Source: Pseudoalteromonas sp. MSK9-3
GTDB lineage: Bacteria > Pseudomonadota > Gammaproteobacteria > Enterobacterales > Alteromonadaceae
Assembly (NCBI RefSeq): GCF_003590335.1
Contig: NZ_MIET01000071.1
Location: forward strand, 88,042-152,041
Direction: 5' to 3'
Length of the DNA: 64,000 nucleotides
Under the pieces are notes generated by a model that made no database searches, was not told the origin of the DNA, and saw only the letters and a list, made by a program, of their open reading frames with translations. This document shows, in pieces, positions 26,679 through 35,825 of this stretch. Positions within the stretch are counted from its first letter, which is position 1; every line of letters starts with the position of its first letter. The translations under genes and the position numbers were made by a program.

Positions 26679-28092
26679 TTGGAATACCAAAAGAATTGAT
26701 GAAATTGCTCAAGTAGTAGATTCTAGGCATAAGACTCCGCAGTATTCTGATGATGGCTATCCGATGGTTAGAGTCGTTGATGTAAAAGGAGGTGTGCTTC
26801 AATTAAAAGATACTAAAAGAGTTAGCGATGAAGTTTATGCCGATTTTAGCAAAGGACGAGATCCTGAAATTGGGGATTTAATAATTTCTAGAGTTGGAAG
26901 TTATGGGAATGTCGCATACGTTAATTCTAGCGAAAAATTTTGCTTGGGGCAGAATACGGCGCTAATTATTCCAGAAGATAAAAGTAGGTATTTGTATTAC
27001 GCATTAACTTCTCCTCAAATTAAGGCTCAAATCGATGAAATGGTTGTTGGGGCTGTACAAAAGACTATAAGCTTGAAGACAATTAAAAGTCTTCAAATTC
27101 CAGAACCCCCCTCAGAAGTAAAGACAAAAATCTCTAAAGTACTTTCAACTATAGATGATAAAATAGAATTAAACCGACAAACCAACCAAACACTCGAACA
27201 AATGGCGCAAGCGTTATTTAAAAGCTGGTTTGTTGATTTTGATCCCGTTTTCGACAATGCCCTTGCTAGCGGTATGGCAGTAAACGATTTCCCAGAAGCC
27301 TTGCAGAAAAAAGCCGAACAGCGTCAGCAAGTACAGCAACAAATTGCTAATGGCGAGCTAGACGCTAAACCACTACCCGAAGATATCCAACAACTCTTCC
27401 CAAGCGAATTTGAACAAACTCATGTTCCATCAATCGGCATCAGCGGCTGGGTACCTAAAGGTTGGGAAACCTCTAATTTAAAATCTTTTGGCAAAGTAGT
27501 TACAGGTAAAACTCCTCCTAAGAAAATAGAAAATGCTTTTGCTGATAAAGGACTTCCATTTATCACACCTTCTGATGTTGATAGTGACGTTTTTGCTCTA
27601 ACTATTGCACGACATCTCAGCTCAGAAGGAGTTACCTCTGTCAAAAATAACGTAATAGATCAAGGTTCAGTGTGCGTAACATGTATAGGGAGCCAAATGG
27701 GAAAAACCGTAATTGCTCCATATAAATCTGTCACCAATCAGCAGCTAAACTCTATTGTCCTTGCAAAACAGTCGTATCGAAATTACGTTTTTATGAATCT
27801 TAGGTTAAGGCGTGAAGAACTATTCAATTTGGGTAGTAGCGGTTCAACAATGCCTATTTTAAATAAGTCATCATTTGAAGGTCTAAACACTTTAAAGCCA
27901 ACAGAGTTAGTCTTAAATGAATTTAGCAAAGTAACTGAAAAGCTTATAGATAAAATTTTATTAGGTTCGCACCAAAACGAAGAGCTTAGCAAAGTAAGAG
28001 ACACATTATTACCAAAACTCATCTCAGGTGAATTAACTTTGCCTGCTGACAACAGTAAATGCACGGCCGCGACAGAAGCATACCCATCATGA
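26668..28092 (+). CDS. hsdS: type I restriction-modification specificity subunit HsdS
   Basis: A 474-residue HsdS with two target-recognition domains: TRD1 at about residues 1-150 and TRD2 at about 255-400. Each is followed by a conserved helical region (IDDKIELNRQTNQTLEQMAQ in the first, LSKVRDTLLPKLISGELTLP at the end). The insert QKKAEQRQQVQQQIANGELDAKPLPEDIQQLFPSEF between them is common in one subgroup. The two TRDs differ, so the recognition site should be bipartite and asymmetric. The stop overlaps the next start (ATGA). Confidence 0.94.
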   Translation: MANSWNTKRIDEIAQVVDSRHKTPQYSDDGYPMVRVVDVKGGVLQLKDTKRVSDEVYADFSKGRDPEIGDLIISRVGSYGNVAYVNSSEKFCLGQNTALIIPEDKSRYLYYALTSPQIKAQIDEMVVGAVQKTISLKTIKSLQIPEPPSEVKTKISKVLSTIDDKIELNRQTNQTLEQMAQALFKSWFVDFDPVFDNALASGMAVNDFPEALQKKAEQRQQVQQQIANGELDAKPLPEDIQQLFPSEFEQTHVPSIGISGWVPKGWETSNLKSFGKVVTGKTPPKKIENAFADKGLPFITPSDVDSDVFALTIARHLSSEGVTSVKNNVIDQGSVCVTCIGSQMGKTVIAPYKSVTNQQLNSIVLAKQSYRNYVFMNLRLRREELFNLGSSGSTMPILNKSSFEGLNTLKPTELVLNEFSKVTEKLIDKILLGSHQNEELSKVRDTLLPKLISGELTLPADNSKCTAATEAYPS

Positions 28093-29537
28093 AAACCTAT
28101 GACGACGAACAGCACCCCATTATGAGCCAGCTAAAAACCTGGTTTAAACAAAAATCGGTTGATGAACTCAGCGAGATTATTCTCAATTATATTGGCGAGT
28201 CTGCCGAAGAGCAAAGCCGTTGGCAGCTGGCGATGTTAAACGGCCAAGGTGGGTTAAGCGCTGCGGATATAAAAAAGATGATCACCAAAGCCTTGCCAAA
28301 AAAGCAGGTTTGGAGCTACAGCGAGGCAAGCGCCTATTTTCGGCATAGTGATGACATGTTTGCAGACATTTTTATTGCCATCGATAGCTTGCCCACAGAT
28401 AAACAATGGCAACTGGTGTTGCATGCGCTGGTTCGGCTCAATACCGTGTTAGAGCAAGTCGATGACTCAGGTGGTTATCGTTTTGATTTAGAAGGCCAAT
28501 TAAATCAACGATTAAGTACCTTGTTTAACCAACAAACTTGGTCTGACGATGACAAGGCACAATGGATTTTTGACCATTATAAAGACTATAAATACGATGT
28601 GTTTCCGAGCGTGCCCGAGGACTTTAACTTAACTGATCCGGTAAAGCAGATTTTTGTTGGCTTATGTGAAACAGCTGCACAACAACGTCAGCAACAAGGC
28701 GTTGATTTAAGCAACTGGCAACAAAAATCTAAATACGCCCGTTTAATTGAACCCCTCATAGCACAAGCGCAACAAAAAAATGATTGGCAGCAACAATGCA
28801 CATTGATGGCAATGACCGCTTACGATGAAAGAGATTTTATTAGCATCAGCCAGCTTTGTTTAGATAATAAAGGTGTTGATCAAGGTGAACTCTTAGATGC
28901 GGAATATTGGTTACAAAAAGCCTATCACGCGGCAAAAAATGACCGAGAAAAATTCAGTTGTCAACAATTTGAAGTTGAGTTGCGCCTTGCTTTAAAAGAC
29001 TATAGCCAAGCGTGGCAGTTGGCGTGGCAACTATTTAACCAACGCCCTAGTTTTTCAGGTTACAAAGGGTTAATGGCACTGGAGAAAAAAACAGGGGTAA
29101 TTGATACAACATTTAAAGAGAAAGCCGAGCATATTTTTACCCACTGTTACACTGAAAATAGCTATGGAGGTATTGCCCGAGAGGCCGATGCGTTATTAAG
29201 CTTTTATATGTATCACCAAGAGTTAACCAATGCTCGTTTATGGGTAAAGTCACATAAAGCAGAGTTTACTAAATTGCTTAAATTAGCGGATTTAATTGTT
29301 GCTGAACACCCACAAGAAGCCATCGATTTATATGCGCGAGTTGTACTACCAACAATAAGCCAAGGTAACAATCAAGCATATCAACACGCCACCGATTTAC
29401 TGCTGACGCTAGAGAAAAACCTCCAAGGTGATCATCTTGAGCAACTACACCGGATGATCCGTCAGGTTATCAAACAACACAAAGCAAAACGTAATATGAT
29501 GAAGCTTTTAAAGGCACATTATTCAGTATGCTTTTAG
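28089..29537 (+). CDS. unknown helical-repeat protein inside the hsd operon
   Basis: 482 residues from the ATG at 28089, chosen because it makes an ATGA overlap with the hsdS stop. An in-frame ATG at 28059 would give 492 residues. The protein is soluble and mostly helical, with TPR/SEL-like character in the C-terminal half (QFEVELRLALKDYSQAWQLAWQLFNQRPSF; PQEAIDLYARVVLPTI). It is Gln/Trp-rich and shows no catalytic motif I can name. It might belong to the poorly described DUF6880-type helical proteins, but I am not certain. Its tight linkage between hsdS and hsdR suggests an accessory or regulatory role in the RM system. Confidence 0.8.
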   Translation: MKTYDDEQHPIMSQLKTWFKQKSVDELSEIILNYIGESAEEQSRWQLAMLNGQGGLSAADIKKMITKALPKKQVWSYSEASAYFRHSDDMFADIFIAIDSLPTDKQWQLVLHALVRLNTVLEQVDDSGGYRFDLEGQLNQRLSTLFNQQTWSDDDKAQWIFDHYKDYKYDVFPSVPEDFNLTDPVKQIFVGLCETAAQQRQQQGVDLSNWQQKSKYARLIEPLIAQAQQKNDWQQQCTLMAMTAYDERDFISISQLCLDNKGVDQGELLDAEYWLQKAYHAAKNDREKFSCQQFEVELRLALKDYSQAWQLAWQLFNQRPSFSGYKGLMALEKKTGVIDTTFKEKAEHIFTHCYTENSYGGIAREADALLSFYMYHQELTNARLWVKSHKAEFTKLLKLADLIVAEHPQEAIDLYARVVLPTISQGNNQAYQHATDLLLTLEKNLQGDHLEQLHRMIRQVIKQHKAKRNMMKLLKAHYSVCF

Positions 29538-29616
29538 AGTCAGTGATCAATCAAATACAGCGATAAAAGTACGCTCAAAAAGCGCCAAAATAAAACAATA
29601 ATAATAGGGAAATATT

Positions 29617-32600
29617 ATGCAGTTTACAGAAGCTCAATTAGAAGCAGCCATTATAGAGTTACTGGGTGATCAAGGCTACCTGTATACCTCTGGTTCAGAC
29701 TTTTCTATGGCTGACGGCACACGAGAACCAGAGCAGGTATTAATAAAAGAAGACATACGCGCATATCTGGCAAATCGTTATGCTGCTGATGACATTACCT
29801 CGGGTGAAATTGACAGCATTATCTTACAGCTTGAAACCTTACCGGTAGGCGACTTATATGAAAGTAATAAAACCTTTTGTAAGTGGTTAAGTGATGGCTT
29901 TTTATTAAAACGTGAATCAGGTAGTAAGCCAGGTGAAGCGTCTAAAAAAGATTTATATATTCAGCTAATTGACTATGACCAAGTAAAGAAGGCAGAAGTC
30001 GCGGTTGCTCAAGCGTCACATGAAGCGTTACCTAGGGTTGCAGAGTCAAGCATCACTTATGCTGCTTCAACACAGCACAATATTTTTAAGATCGTTAATC
30101 AGCTAGAGATTGACAGCCCATCAGCAGATAACGCCATGCGTATTCCTGATGGTATTATATATATCAATGGTTTGCCTGTTGTTGTGTTTGAATTTAAGAG
30201 CGCCATTCGTGAAGAACAAGCCACATTACATCATGCCTATGTGCAATTAACCACTCGTTATCGCCGTGATATTCCTCAGTTATTTGTTTTCAATGCACTG
30301 TGCGTGATTAGTGATGGGGTAAATAATAAAATGGGCAATGTATTTGCACCATATGATTTTTATTATGCATGGCGAAAAGTGACGGGTGATGAATCAATAG
30401 AGCAAGACGGCATTAATGGCTTGCATACTATGTTGCAAGGCTTGTTTGATAAAGAACGTTTATGTGATGTTATTCGACACTTTATTTACTTTCCTGATAA
30501 ATCTAAAGATGAAGTAAAAATAGTGTGCCGTTACCCACAATATTATGCTGCTAGAAAGCTTTTTGAGAATATTAAGAAAGAGCGAAAGTTGCTAACTGCT
30601 GGCGGCAATGTAGAAGGGGGCAGTGGTAAAGGCGGTACGTATTTTGGTGCCACTGGCTGTGGTAAAAGCTTTACCATGCAGTTTTTATCGCGGCTTTTAA
30701 TGAAAAGCGTTGAGTTTGAAAGCCCGACCATCGTATTAATCACTGACAGAACAGATTTAGACGACCAGTTATCTAAACAATTCTCCAACGCTAAAAGCTA
30801 TATTGGCGATGATCATATTGTGAGTGTTGAAAGCCGCGACCAACTAAGAACACTCCTTAAAGGCCGACAAAGTGGCGGCGTTTTTTTAACGACCATTCAT
30901 AAATTTACCGAAGACATTGAAGTACTCACAGAGCGTACCAACGTTATTTGTATTTCTGATGAGGCACATCGTAGCCAAGTAAACTTAGATCAAAAGGTGG
31001 TGATTACTGATAAAGGCCCTAATGCCGGAGTGAGGCGCACATACGGTTTTGCAAAGTATTTACATGACTCATTACCTAATGCGACCTTTGTTGGTTTTAC
31101 CGGCACACCTATTGATGCCACGTTAGATGTTTTTGGTGAGGTGGTGGATGCGTATACCATGTCAGAGTCGGTGAAAGATGAAATAACGGTGCGTATTGTT
31201 TATGAAGGCCGTGCGGCAAAAGTATTGCTTAATAATGCCAAGTTAGAAGAGATAGAAGCGTATTACAAGCAATGTGAAGAGTCTGGTAGCAATGAACATC
31301 AAATAGAAGAAAGCAAAAAAGCCACTTCGAGCATGAATTCGATTTTGGGCGATCCTGATCGCATACGCACGCTAGCTAAAGATTTTGTTGAACACTACGA
31401 AGCACGCATCAATGAAGGCTCTACCATAAAAGGTAAGGCCATGTTTGTTAGTAGTTCACGTGAGATTGCTAACCTGTTTTATCAGGAGCTGGAAGCGTTA
31501 CGCCCTGAGTGGTTTGAAATACTGGAGTGCGAAAAAGGCTCTACGTTAAGCGAGCAAGAGAAGAAGAAAATCAAACCGATGGAGCGTGTCAAAATGGTTA
31601 TGACACGTGGTAAAGATGATCCAGAAGCCCTGTATAACTTACTAGGCACCAAAGAGTACCGTAAAGAGTTAGACCGTCAGTTTAAGAATGATAAATCTAA
31701 CTTTAAAATCGCCATTGTCGTTGATATGTGGCTTACTGGTTTTGACGTCCCATTTCTTGATACGATTTATATTGATAAACCTCTGCAAAAACATAATCTT
31801 ATTCAAACTATCTCACGTGTTAACCGCAAGTTTTCAGGCAAGCATAAAGGTTTAGTGGTCGATTACATCGGTATTAAAACGGCGATGAATAAAGCGTTAG
31901 CGCAGTTCTCAAAGTCAGAAGAAACGAACTTTGAAGATATCAATCAGTCGGTTATTGCGGTTAAAGATCATTTAGATTTACTCAATCGAATTTTCCATCA
32001 GTTTGATTCTTCTCCATATTTCACTGGCGAGCCAGTGGCACAGTTAAATTGCTTAAATTCTGCGGCTGAATTTGTACTCTCTATTGGCAAACTTGAGAAA
32101 CGCTTTATGGCCTTAGTTAAGCGTTTAAAAGCCGCTTATGATGTGTGTTGTGGCAGTGAGAAGCTTTCAGAAATAGAGCGGGATTATATTCACTTTTATT
32201 TAGCTGTTCGCTCAATTATTTATAAGTTAACCAAAGGCGATGCGCCTGATACTACTCAGATGAACGCTAAAGTGCGTGAGATGATTGCAGAGGCGCTTAA
32301 AAGTGAGGGGGTAGAGGAAATATTCAAACTTGGTAACGACGATGGTGAGATTGATATTTTTGATGAAGACTACCTTGCCAAAATTGGCAAGATAAAACTG
32401 CCCAATACCAAGATAATGCTACTGCAAAAAATGCTAGCTAAAGCCATTGGTGAAATGAAAAAGGTTAATCTTGCACAAGGAGTAGACTTCACCAAACGGT
32501 TTAAGGCGTTAGTTGAAAAGTACAATGAGCGTAGAGAAGAAGATGTATTGGTCAGTGAAGTATTAGAAGACTTCTCTGATGAAATTATCAATATGTTTAC

Positions 32601-32931
32601 CGACCTTAAAACCGAGATGGACTCTAACGATGACCTAGGTATTAGCTTTGAAGAAAAAGCGTTTTACGACATCTTAAAATCGTTGGCTGTTAAGTATGAC
32701 TTTACTTACCCTGACGAGAGATTAATTGAATTGTCGCAAGCTGTAAAAGAAGTTGTTGATGATAAAGCCAAATATACCGACTGGAATAATCGTGACGATA
32801 TTAAGGCTGAATTAAAAGTTGACTTAATCATGCTACTCCATAGGTTTGGTTACCCACCGGTTAGTCGAGACGAAGTGTATAAAGAGATTTTTGCACAGGC
32901 TGAAAATTTTAAGAAAAATAGAGTGGCATAG
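29617..32931 (+). CDS. hsdR: type I restriction endonuclease subunit HsdR
   Basis: A 1104-residue HsdR of normal length. The N-terminal PD-(D/E)xK nuclease core is PDGIIYINGLPVVVFEFKSA (about residues 180-195). The SF2 motor has Walker A GATGCGKSF near 344-352, motif II SDEAHRSQ near 447, motif III GFTGTP and motif VI QTISRVNRKF. A C-terminal helical domain binds HsdM/HsdS. It translocates and cuts DNA lacking the host methyl mark. It follows the accessory gene by 79 bases with AATAGGGAAA before the ATG. No frameshift or missing motif is seen, so the system looks functional. Confidence 0.96.
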   Translation: MQFTEAQLEAAIIELLGDQGYLYTSGSDFSMADGTREPEQVLIKEDIRAYLANRYAADDITSGEIDSIILQLETLPVGDLYESNKTFCKWLSDGFLLKRESGSKPGEASKKDLYIQLIDYDQVKKAEVAVAQASHEALPRVAESSITYAASTQHNIFKIVNQLEIDSPSADNAMRIPDGIIYINGLPVVVFEFKSAIREEQATLHHAYVQLTTRYRRDIPQLFVFNALCVISDGVNNKMGNVFAPYDFYYAWRKVTGDESIEQDGINGLHTMLQGLFDKERLCDVIRHFIYFPDKSKDEVKIVCRYPQYYAARKLFENIKKERKLLTAGGNVEGGSGKGGTYFGATGCGKSFTMQFLSRLLMKSVEFESPTIVLITDRTDLDDQLSKQFSNAKSYIGDDHIVSVESRDQLRTLLKGRQSGGVFLTTIHKFTEDIEVLTERTNVICISDEAHRSQVNLDQKVVITDKGPNAGVRRTYGFAKYLHDSLPNATFVGFTGTPIDATLDVFGEVVDAYTMSESVKDEITVRIVYEGRAAKVLLNNAKLEEIEAYYKQCEESGSNEHQIEESKKATSSMNSILGDPDRIRTLAKDFVEHYEARINEGSTIKGKAMFVSSSREIANLFYQELEALRPEWFEILECEKGSTLSEQEKKKIKPMERVKMVMTRGKDDPEALYNLLGTKEYRKELDRQFKNDKSNFKIAIVVDMWLTGFDVPFLDTIYIDKPLQKHNLIQTISRVNRKFSGKHKGLVVDYIGIKTAMNKALAQFSKSEETNFEDINQSVIAVKDHLDLLNRIFHQFDSSPYFTGEPVAQLNCLNSAAEFVLSIGKLEKRFMALVKRLKAAYDVCCGSEKLSEIERDYIHFYLAVRSIIYKLTKGDAPDTTQMNAKVREMIAEALKSEGVEEIFKLGNDDGEIDIFDEDYLAKIGKIKLPNTKIMLLQKMLAKAIGEMKKVNLAQGVDFTKRFKALVEKYNERREEDVLVSEVLEDFSDEIINMFTDLKTEMDSNDDLGISFEEKAFYDILKSLAVKYDFTYPDERLIELSQAVKEVVDDKAKYTDWNNRDDIKAELKVDLIMLLHRFGYPPVSRDEVYKEIFAQAENFKKNRVA

Positions 32932-33001
32932 GGAATTAGAGAATTAAATTATGCGTACTCTGCAACAATCAAGTAAAGCATTGGACTGGACTGTAAATAG
33001 T

Positions 33002-33080
33002 TATGACTTTATCAGGGAATGCATTAGAATCAGAAAAAAATCGTTAAGGAAATCCTGTGTCGTCATTGTCGGGTTTAAAC
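33002..33080 (+). repeat. right copy of the 79-bp island-flanking direct repeat
   Basis: Identical to 19383-19461. It supplies the promoter-proximal region, the Shine-Dalgarno and the first eight codons of the intact permease gene (start 33057). The final bases of the repeat are therefore coding here. Confidence 0.95.
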
Positions 33081-34088
33081 AGAAGCCTTGTTATTTTGGC
33101 CTCTTTGTTTGTTGTGCTAGCGGGCGTGAAGTTAGCAAGTGACATTATAGTCCCTTTTATTTTAGCCGCCTTTATTGCCATTATTTGTAATCCATTACTT
33201 CGATTCTTTGCACGCTTTCATATACCGAAAGGTCTCTCTATTGTGCTTATTATTTGTCTTATTAGTGCTGTTGGAATGAGTTTGGCAGGCCTTGTAGGAC
33301 AATCACTTACCGACTTTTCTAAGCAACTTCCAGATTATAGAGAGCAGTTACAAGATAAATTTATTTGGCTTGTCGATATAGCAGCGCAGTACAATATTTT
33401 AATAGATAAAAATCAGTTAATCTCACTATTTGATCCTGGAAAAATGATTGATATGGCGACCAATATGCTAACCGGTTTTGGTGGGGTTATGGCCAACTTA
33501 TTTTTAATCATTTTAACCGTGGTGTTTATGCTATTTGAAGCACCCATGTTAAGTAAAAAAGTGCATTTGGCACTAGATGATCCTGAAATGAAAATGCTAC
33601 AAATTGACCGGTTTTTAGAATCTATTAACTCTTATCTCGCGATTAAAACTATGGTGTCGCTTGGTACTGGGTTTTGTGCGGGACTGTTACTTTGGATACT
33701 TAATGTCGACTATTTTGTGTTGTGGGCAGTGTTGGCTTTTTTACTGAATTACATCCCTAATATTGGGTCTATTATAGCGGCTATTCCTGCGGTTTTATTG
33801 GCTTTATTGACAGTTGGGCCTGTGGCATCTGGCATTGTGGCAATTGGCTATATTACGATAAATACCGTGATGGGTAATATTATCGAACCTCGCTTTATGG
33901 GCCGGGGCCTTGGTTTATCTACCTTAGTGGTATTTCTTTCGTTAATTTTCTGGGGGTGGTTGTTAGGCACTGTCGGTATGTTGCTGTCAGTTCCACTGAC
34001 GATGATAGTAAAAATTGCTCTAGAAGCCACTGAAGAAGGCCAGTGGCTTGCGACCATGCTCGGAAATGGAGAAGTTAAAGTTCAATAA
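33057..34088 (+). CDS. AI-2E-family transporter (PerM/YdiK-like permease)
   Basis: A 343-residue integral-membrane protein with seven to eight helices and the family signatures PFILAAFIAIICNPLLRFF near the N-terminus and AFLLNYIPNIGSIIAAIPAVLLAL then GNIIEPRFMGRGLGLSTLVVFLSLIFWGWLLG in the C-terminal half. Family members include TqsA (AI-2 export) and Na+/H+ antiporters, so the substrate is open. Translation begins at GTG 33057 after AAGGAAATCCT. The start region lies inside the right island repeat, so the promoter now sits next to island DNA instead of yfcH. It overlaps the convergent gene at 34082 by 7 bases. Confidence 0.9.
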   Translation: MSSLSGLNRSLVILASLFVVLAGVKLASDIIVPFILAAFIAIICNPLLRFFARFHIPKGLSIVLIICLISAVGMSLAGLVGQSLTDFSKQLPDYREQLQDKFIWLVDIAAQYNILIDKNQLISLFDPGKMIDMATNMLTGFGGVMANLFLIILTVVFMLFEAPMLSKKVHLALDDPEMKMLQIDRFLESINSYLAIKTMVSLGTGFCAGLLLWILNVDYFVLWAVLAFLLNYIPNIGSIIAAIPAVLLALLTVGPVASGIVAIGYITINTVMGNIIEPRFMGRGLGLSTLVVFLSLIFWGWLLGTVGMLLSVPLTMIVKIALEATEEGQWLATMLGNGEVKVQ

Positions 34089-34498
34089 GGATGTTTTAAA
34101 TCTTCGATGTGTCTTTTTAACATGCGGATTTTACATTTTTTATAAATAATGGCTGCTTTGGTTGCGTTGGGCATTTGATGTAAGTAACGCCACCGGCAGC
34201 TATCTTCAATATAGTTGTCTTGACGAATAAAGCTTCGCTCAACAATAGGGAGCAGTTGCGAATTCCCCGTATCTTGCTCGATCAAGTCCATATCAAGACG
34301 AAGTTTTGTGATCCAGGTTTTACGGGTACGTTCGAGGTTCCTGATGTTATTATCTAAACACACGATGTAATTTTTAGCCCGAGACGGGTGCGTGTCAGCT
34401 AAGGGTTCACAGTCTTTCAAAATGTCGAGATTTGCCTGCGCAAATGTCGACAACAATAGACAAGATAGTGATGTTAATAAGTACTTAGTTTTTTTCAT
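34082..34498 (-). CDS. small exported Cys-containing protein (possibly LprI/DUF1311-like)
   Basis: 138 residues from the ATG at 34498. This start begins with a good signal peptide (MKKTKYLLTSLSCLLLSTFAQA), so it is preferred over the frame start 30 bases upstream. The mature part has four cysteines (DCEPL, VCLDN, SCRWR, KCKIR) in a helical context. That spacing recalls lysozyme-inhibitor-like LprI/DUF1311 proteins, but the match is weak. It overlaps the 3' end of the sensor kinase gene by 14 bases and so is the last gene of that operon. It may be a target or periplasmic partner of the two-component system. Confidence 0.7.
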   Translation of the reverse strand: MKKTKYLLTSLSCLLLSTFAQANLDILKDCEPLADTHPSRAKNYIVCLDNNIRNLERTRKTWITKLRLDMDLIEQDTGNSQLLPIVERSFIRQDNYIEDSCRWRYLHQMPNATKAAIIYKKCKIRMLKRHIEDLKHPY

Positions 34499-35825
34499 AA
34501 TTAAACTCAATCGTAAACCTAGCCCCACCCAGCGGTGAATTATCGATGTGTATTTGGCCGTGATAGGCGTTCACTAAATCAGAAACAATGGCCATGCCAA
34601 CACCGTGTCCGGCTTCATATGTATCTAATCTTGCACCGCGTTTTAACAGCTCGGAACGCCGATGTTCCGGTACACCTGGCCCATCATCACAAATTTCAAT
34701 ACGCAAACCTTTTTTTTCTAATACAGAGATATTAATTTCGACTTGTTTTGCACAGGCTTTACAGGCGTTATCAATGATATTGCCAAGAATTTCCATTAAG
34801 TCGGTTTTATCGCCTAAAAACGCTAAACTGTCATCACAAGAGTACTGAAAATCAATGTGTTTATCATGATAAACCTTTCTCATTGCGTTGAGTATAGATT
34901 TTAGCACAGGTTCAATCACTGTTTGTTTTTTCCACGTATCTGACGCGCCAGTCGCGGCACGTTTTAATTGATGTTCTATCATGGCGTTAATACGATCTAG
35001 TTGTTCTTGCGCATCTGCGTCAGTTGCCATAGGGCTTGATTTAAGTACTGCGAGTGGAGTTTTAAGGGCGTGGGCCAAATCGCTTAAAGAGGCGCGGTAG
35101 CGTTCTTTTTGACGTCGTTGAGAGTCTAATAATAAATTTAAGTCAGCTTTGATTGTTTGCAACTCAATAGGGTATAAGCCACTGATTTTGTCTCTTTCTC
35201 CGGCTTCTACCTCTTTGATTTCTTTATCGAGTCGTTGCAGTGGTCTTGCATTCCAAATGAATCCGACGGCCATAAGACCTGTGATGATCACGCCCATCAC
35301 CAGCATCCAATTTACGAGTGTATTTCTAAAGCCCGACATTTGTGCCACTAAGGCATCATTACTTTTTAAAAGCACGAATCTCGCGTGTTGACTTTGCTCT
35401 GCATTACCGAGTATCACCGTTAAGCTCAGTTGCCAGTATTTGGCACTGTTATACTCAACAAGCTCAAACTCGGCAGCACCAGCTCTGCCGTCAATAAATT
35501 CTGGCGTCACTGACAAGTTAACTGCTGACTCAGAATACCAAACAAGCGTTTGGTCTTGATATACCATAGCGAAGGTATCGGAATTAAGCCGGTTGAGTTC
35601 GGGAGCCAAAATAGTACGGGGCATTTCTATTCCGTCAGCAACAAATTCGACTTCAGAAATCAAAGAGTAGAGGTGGGCTTCTAGGGTTTTTTCTGTGGCA
35701 TCAACCAGTGACGCATGGTAAGCGCGGCCTATAGAGAAAAACAGCGCCGGTAAAGCGATAATTAAAACAAAGACAAGGATGAATCCTTGCCTTATTTTTA
35801 AAGAGATTTGTGCTGCGTTTACCAC
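34485..35825 (-). CDS. sensor histidine kinase (PhoQ/QseC-like)
   Basis: A 446-residue inner-membrane kinase. TM1 is at about residues 12-34, a periplasmic sensor domain lies between, and TM2 is at about 171-191. A HAMP-like linker follows. The phospho-acceptor is His252 in SDLAHALKTPLAVL. The ATP-binding boxes are N (IIDNACKAC), G1 (ICDDGPGVPEHR) and G2 (GHGVGMAIV). It overlaps the response regulator gene by 7 bases. The presence of an upstream PepSY gene suggests a signal read in the envelope, perhaps cations or cationic peptides, as in PhoPQ-type systems. The ligand is not deducible. Confidence 0.92.
   Translation of the reverse strand: MVNAAQISLKIRQGFILVFVLIIALPALFFSIGRAYHASLVDATEKTLEAHLYSLISEVEFVADGIEMPRTILAPELNRLNSDTFAMVYQDQTLVWYSESAVNLSVTPEFIDGRAGAAEFELVEYNSAKYWQLSLTVILGNAEQSQHARFVLLKSNDALVAQMSGFRNTLVNWMLVMGVIITGLMAVGFIWNARPLQRLDKEIKEVEAGERDKISGLYPIELQTIKADLNLLLDSQRRQKERYRASLSDLAHALKTPLAVLKSSPMATDADAQEQLDRINAMIEHQLKRAATGASDTWKKQTVIEPVLKSILNAMRKVYHDKHIDFQYSCDDSLAFLGDKTDLMEILGNIIDNACKACAKQVEINISVLEKKGLRIEICDDGPGVPEHRRSELLKRGARLDTYEAGHGVGMAIVSDLVNAYHGQIHIDNSPLGGARFTIEFNYEKN

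Larger units (their letters stand above)
19383..33080. mobile_element. 13.6-kb defence island bounded by 79-bp direct repeats
   Basis: Two identical 79-base segments (19383-19461 and 33002-33080) flank five same-strand genes: a giant helicase-nuclease and hsdM-hsdS-X-hsdR. The repeat holds the upstream region, Shine-Dalgarno and first eight codons of the AI-2E-family permease gene, which is intact only at the right end. The left copy continues into a decayed permease fragment. Without the island, yfcH and the permease would be neighbours. This fits insertion into the 5' end of the permease gene with its start duplicated. No integrase or transposase is present, so the mechanism is unknown. Confidence 0.75.

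Noticed and set aside
28089..29537. Anticodon nuclease (PrrC/RloC-type) inside the hsd operon
   Set aside because: No ABC-type Walker A, no nuclease motif and a helical-repeat composition unlike PrrC.
32951..33142. 63-codon frame spanning the right island repeat, sharing a peptide with a frame at 19254-19466
   Set aside because: The shared peptide exists only because both frames cross the 79-bp DNA repeat in the wrong frame. The right one overlaps the real permease start.
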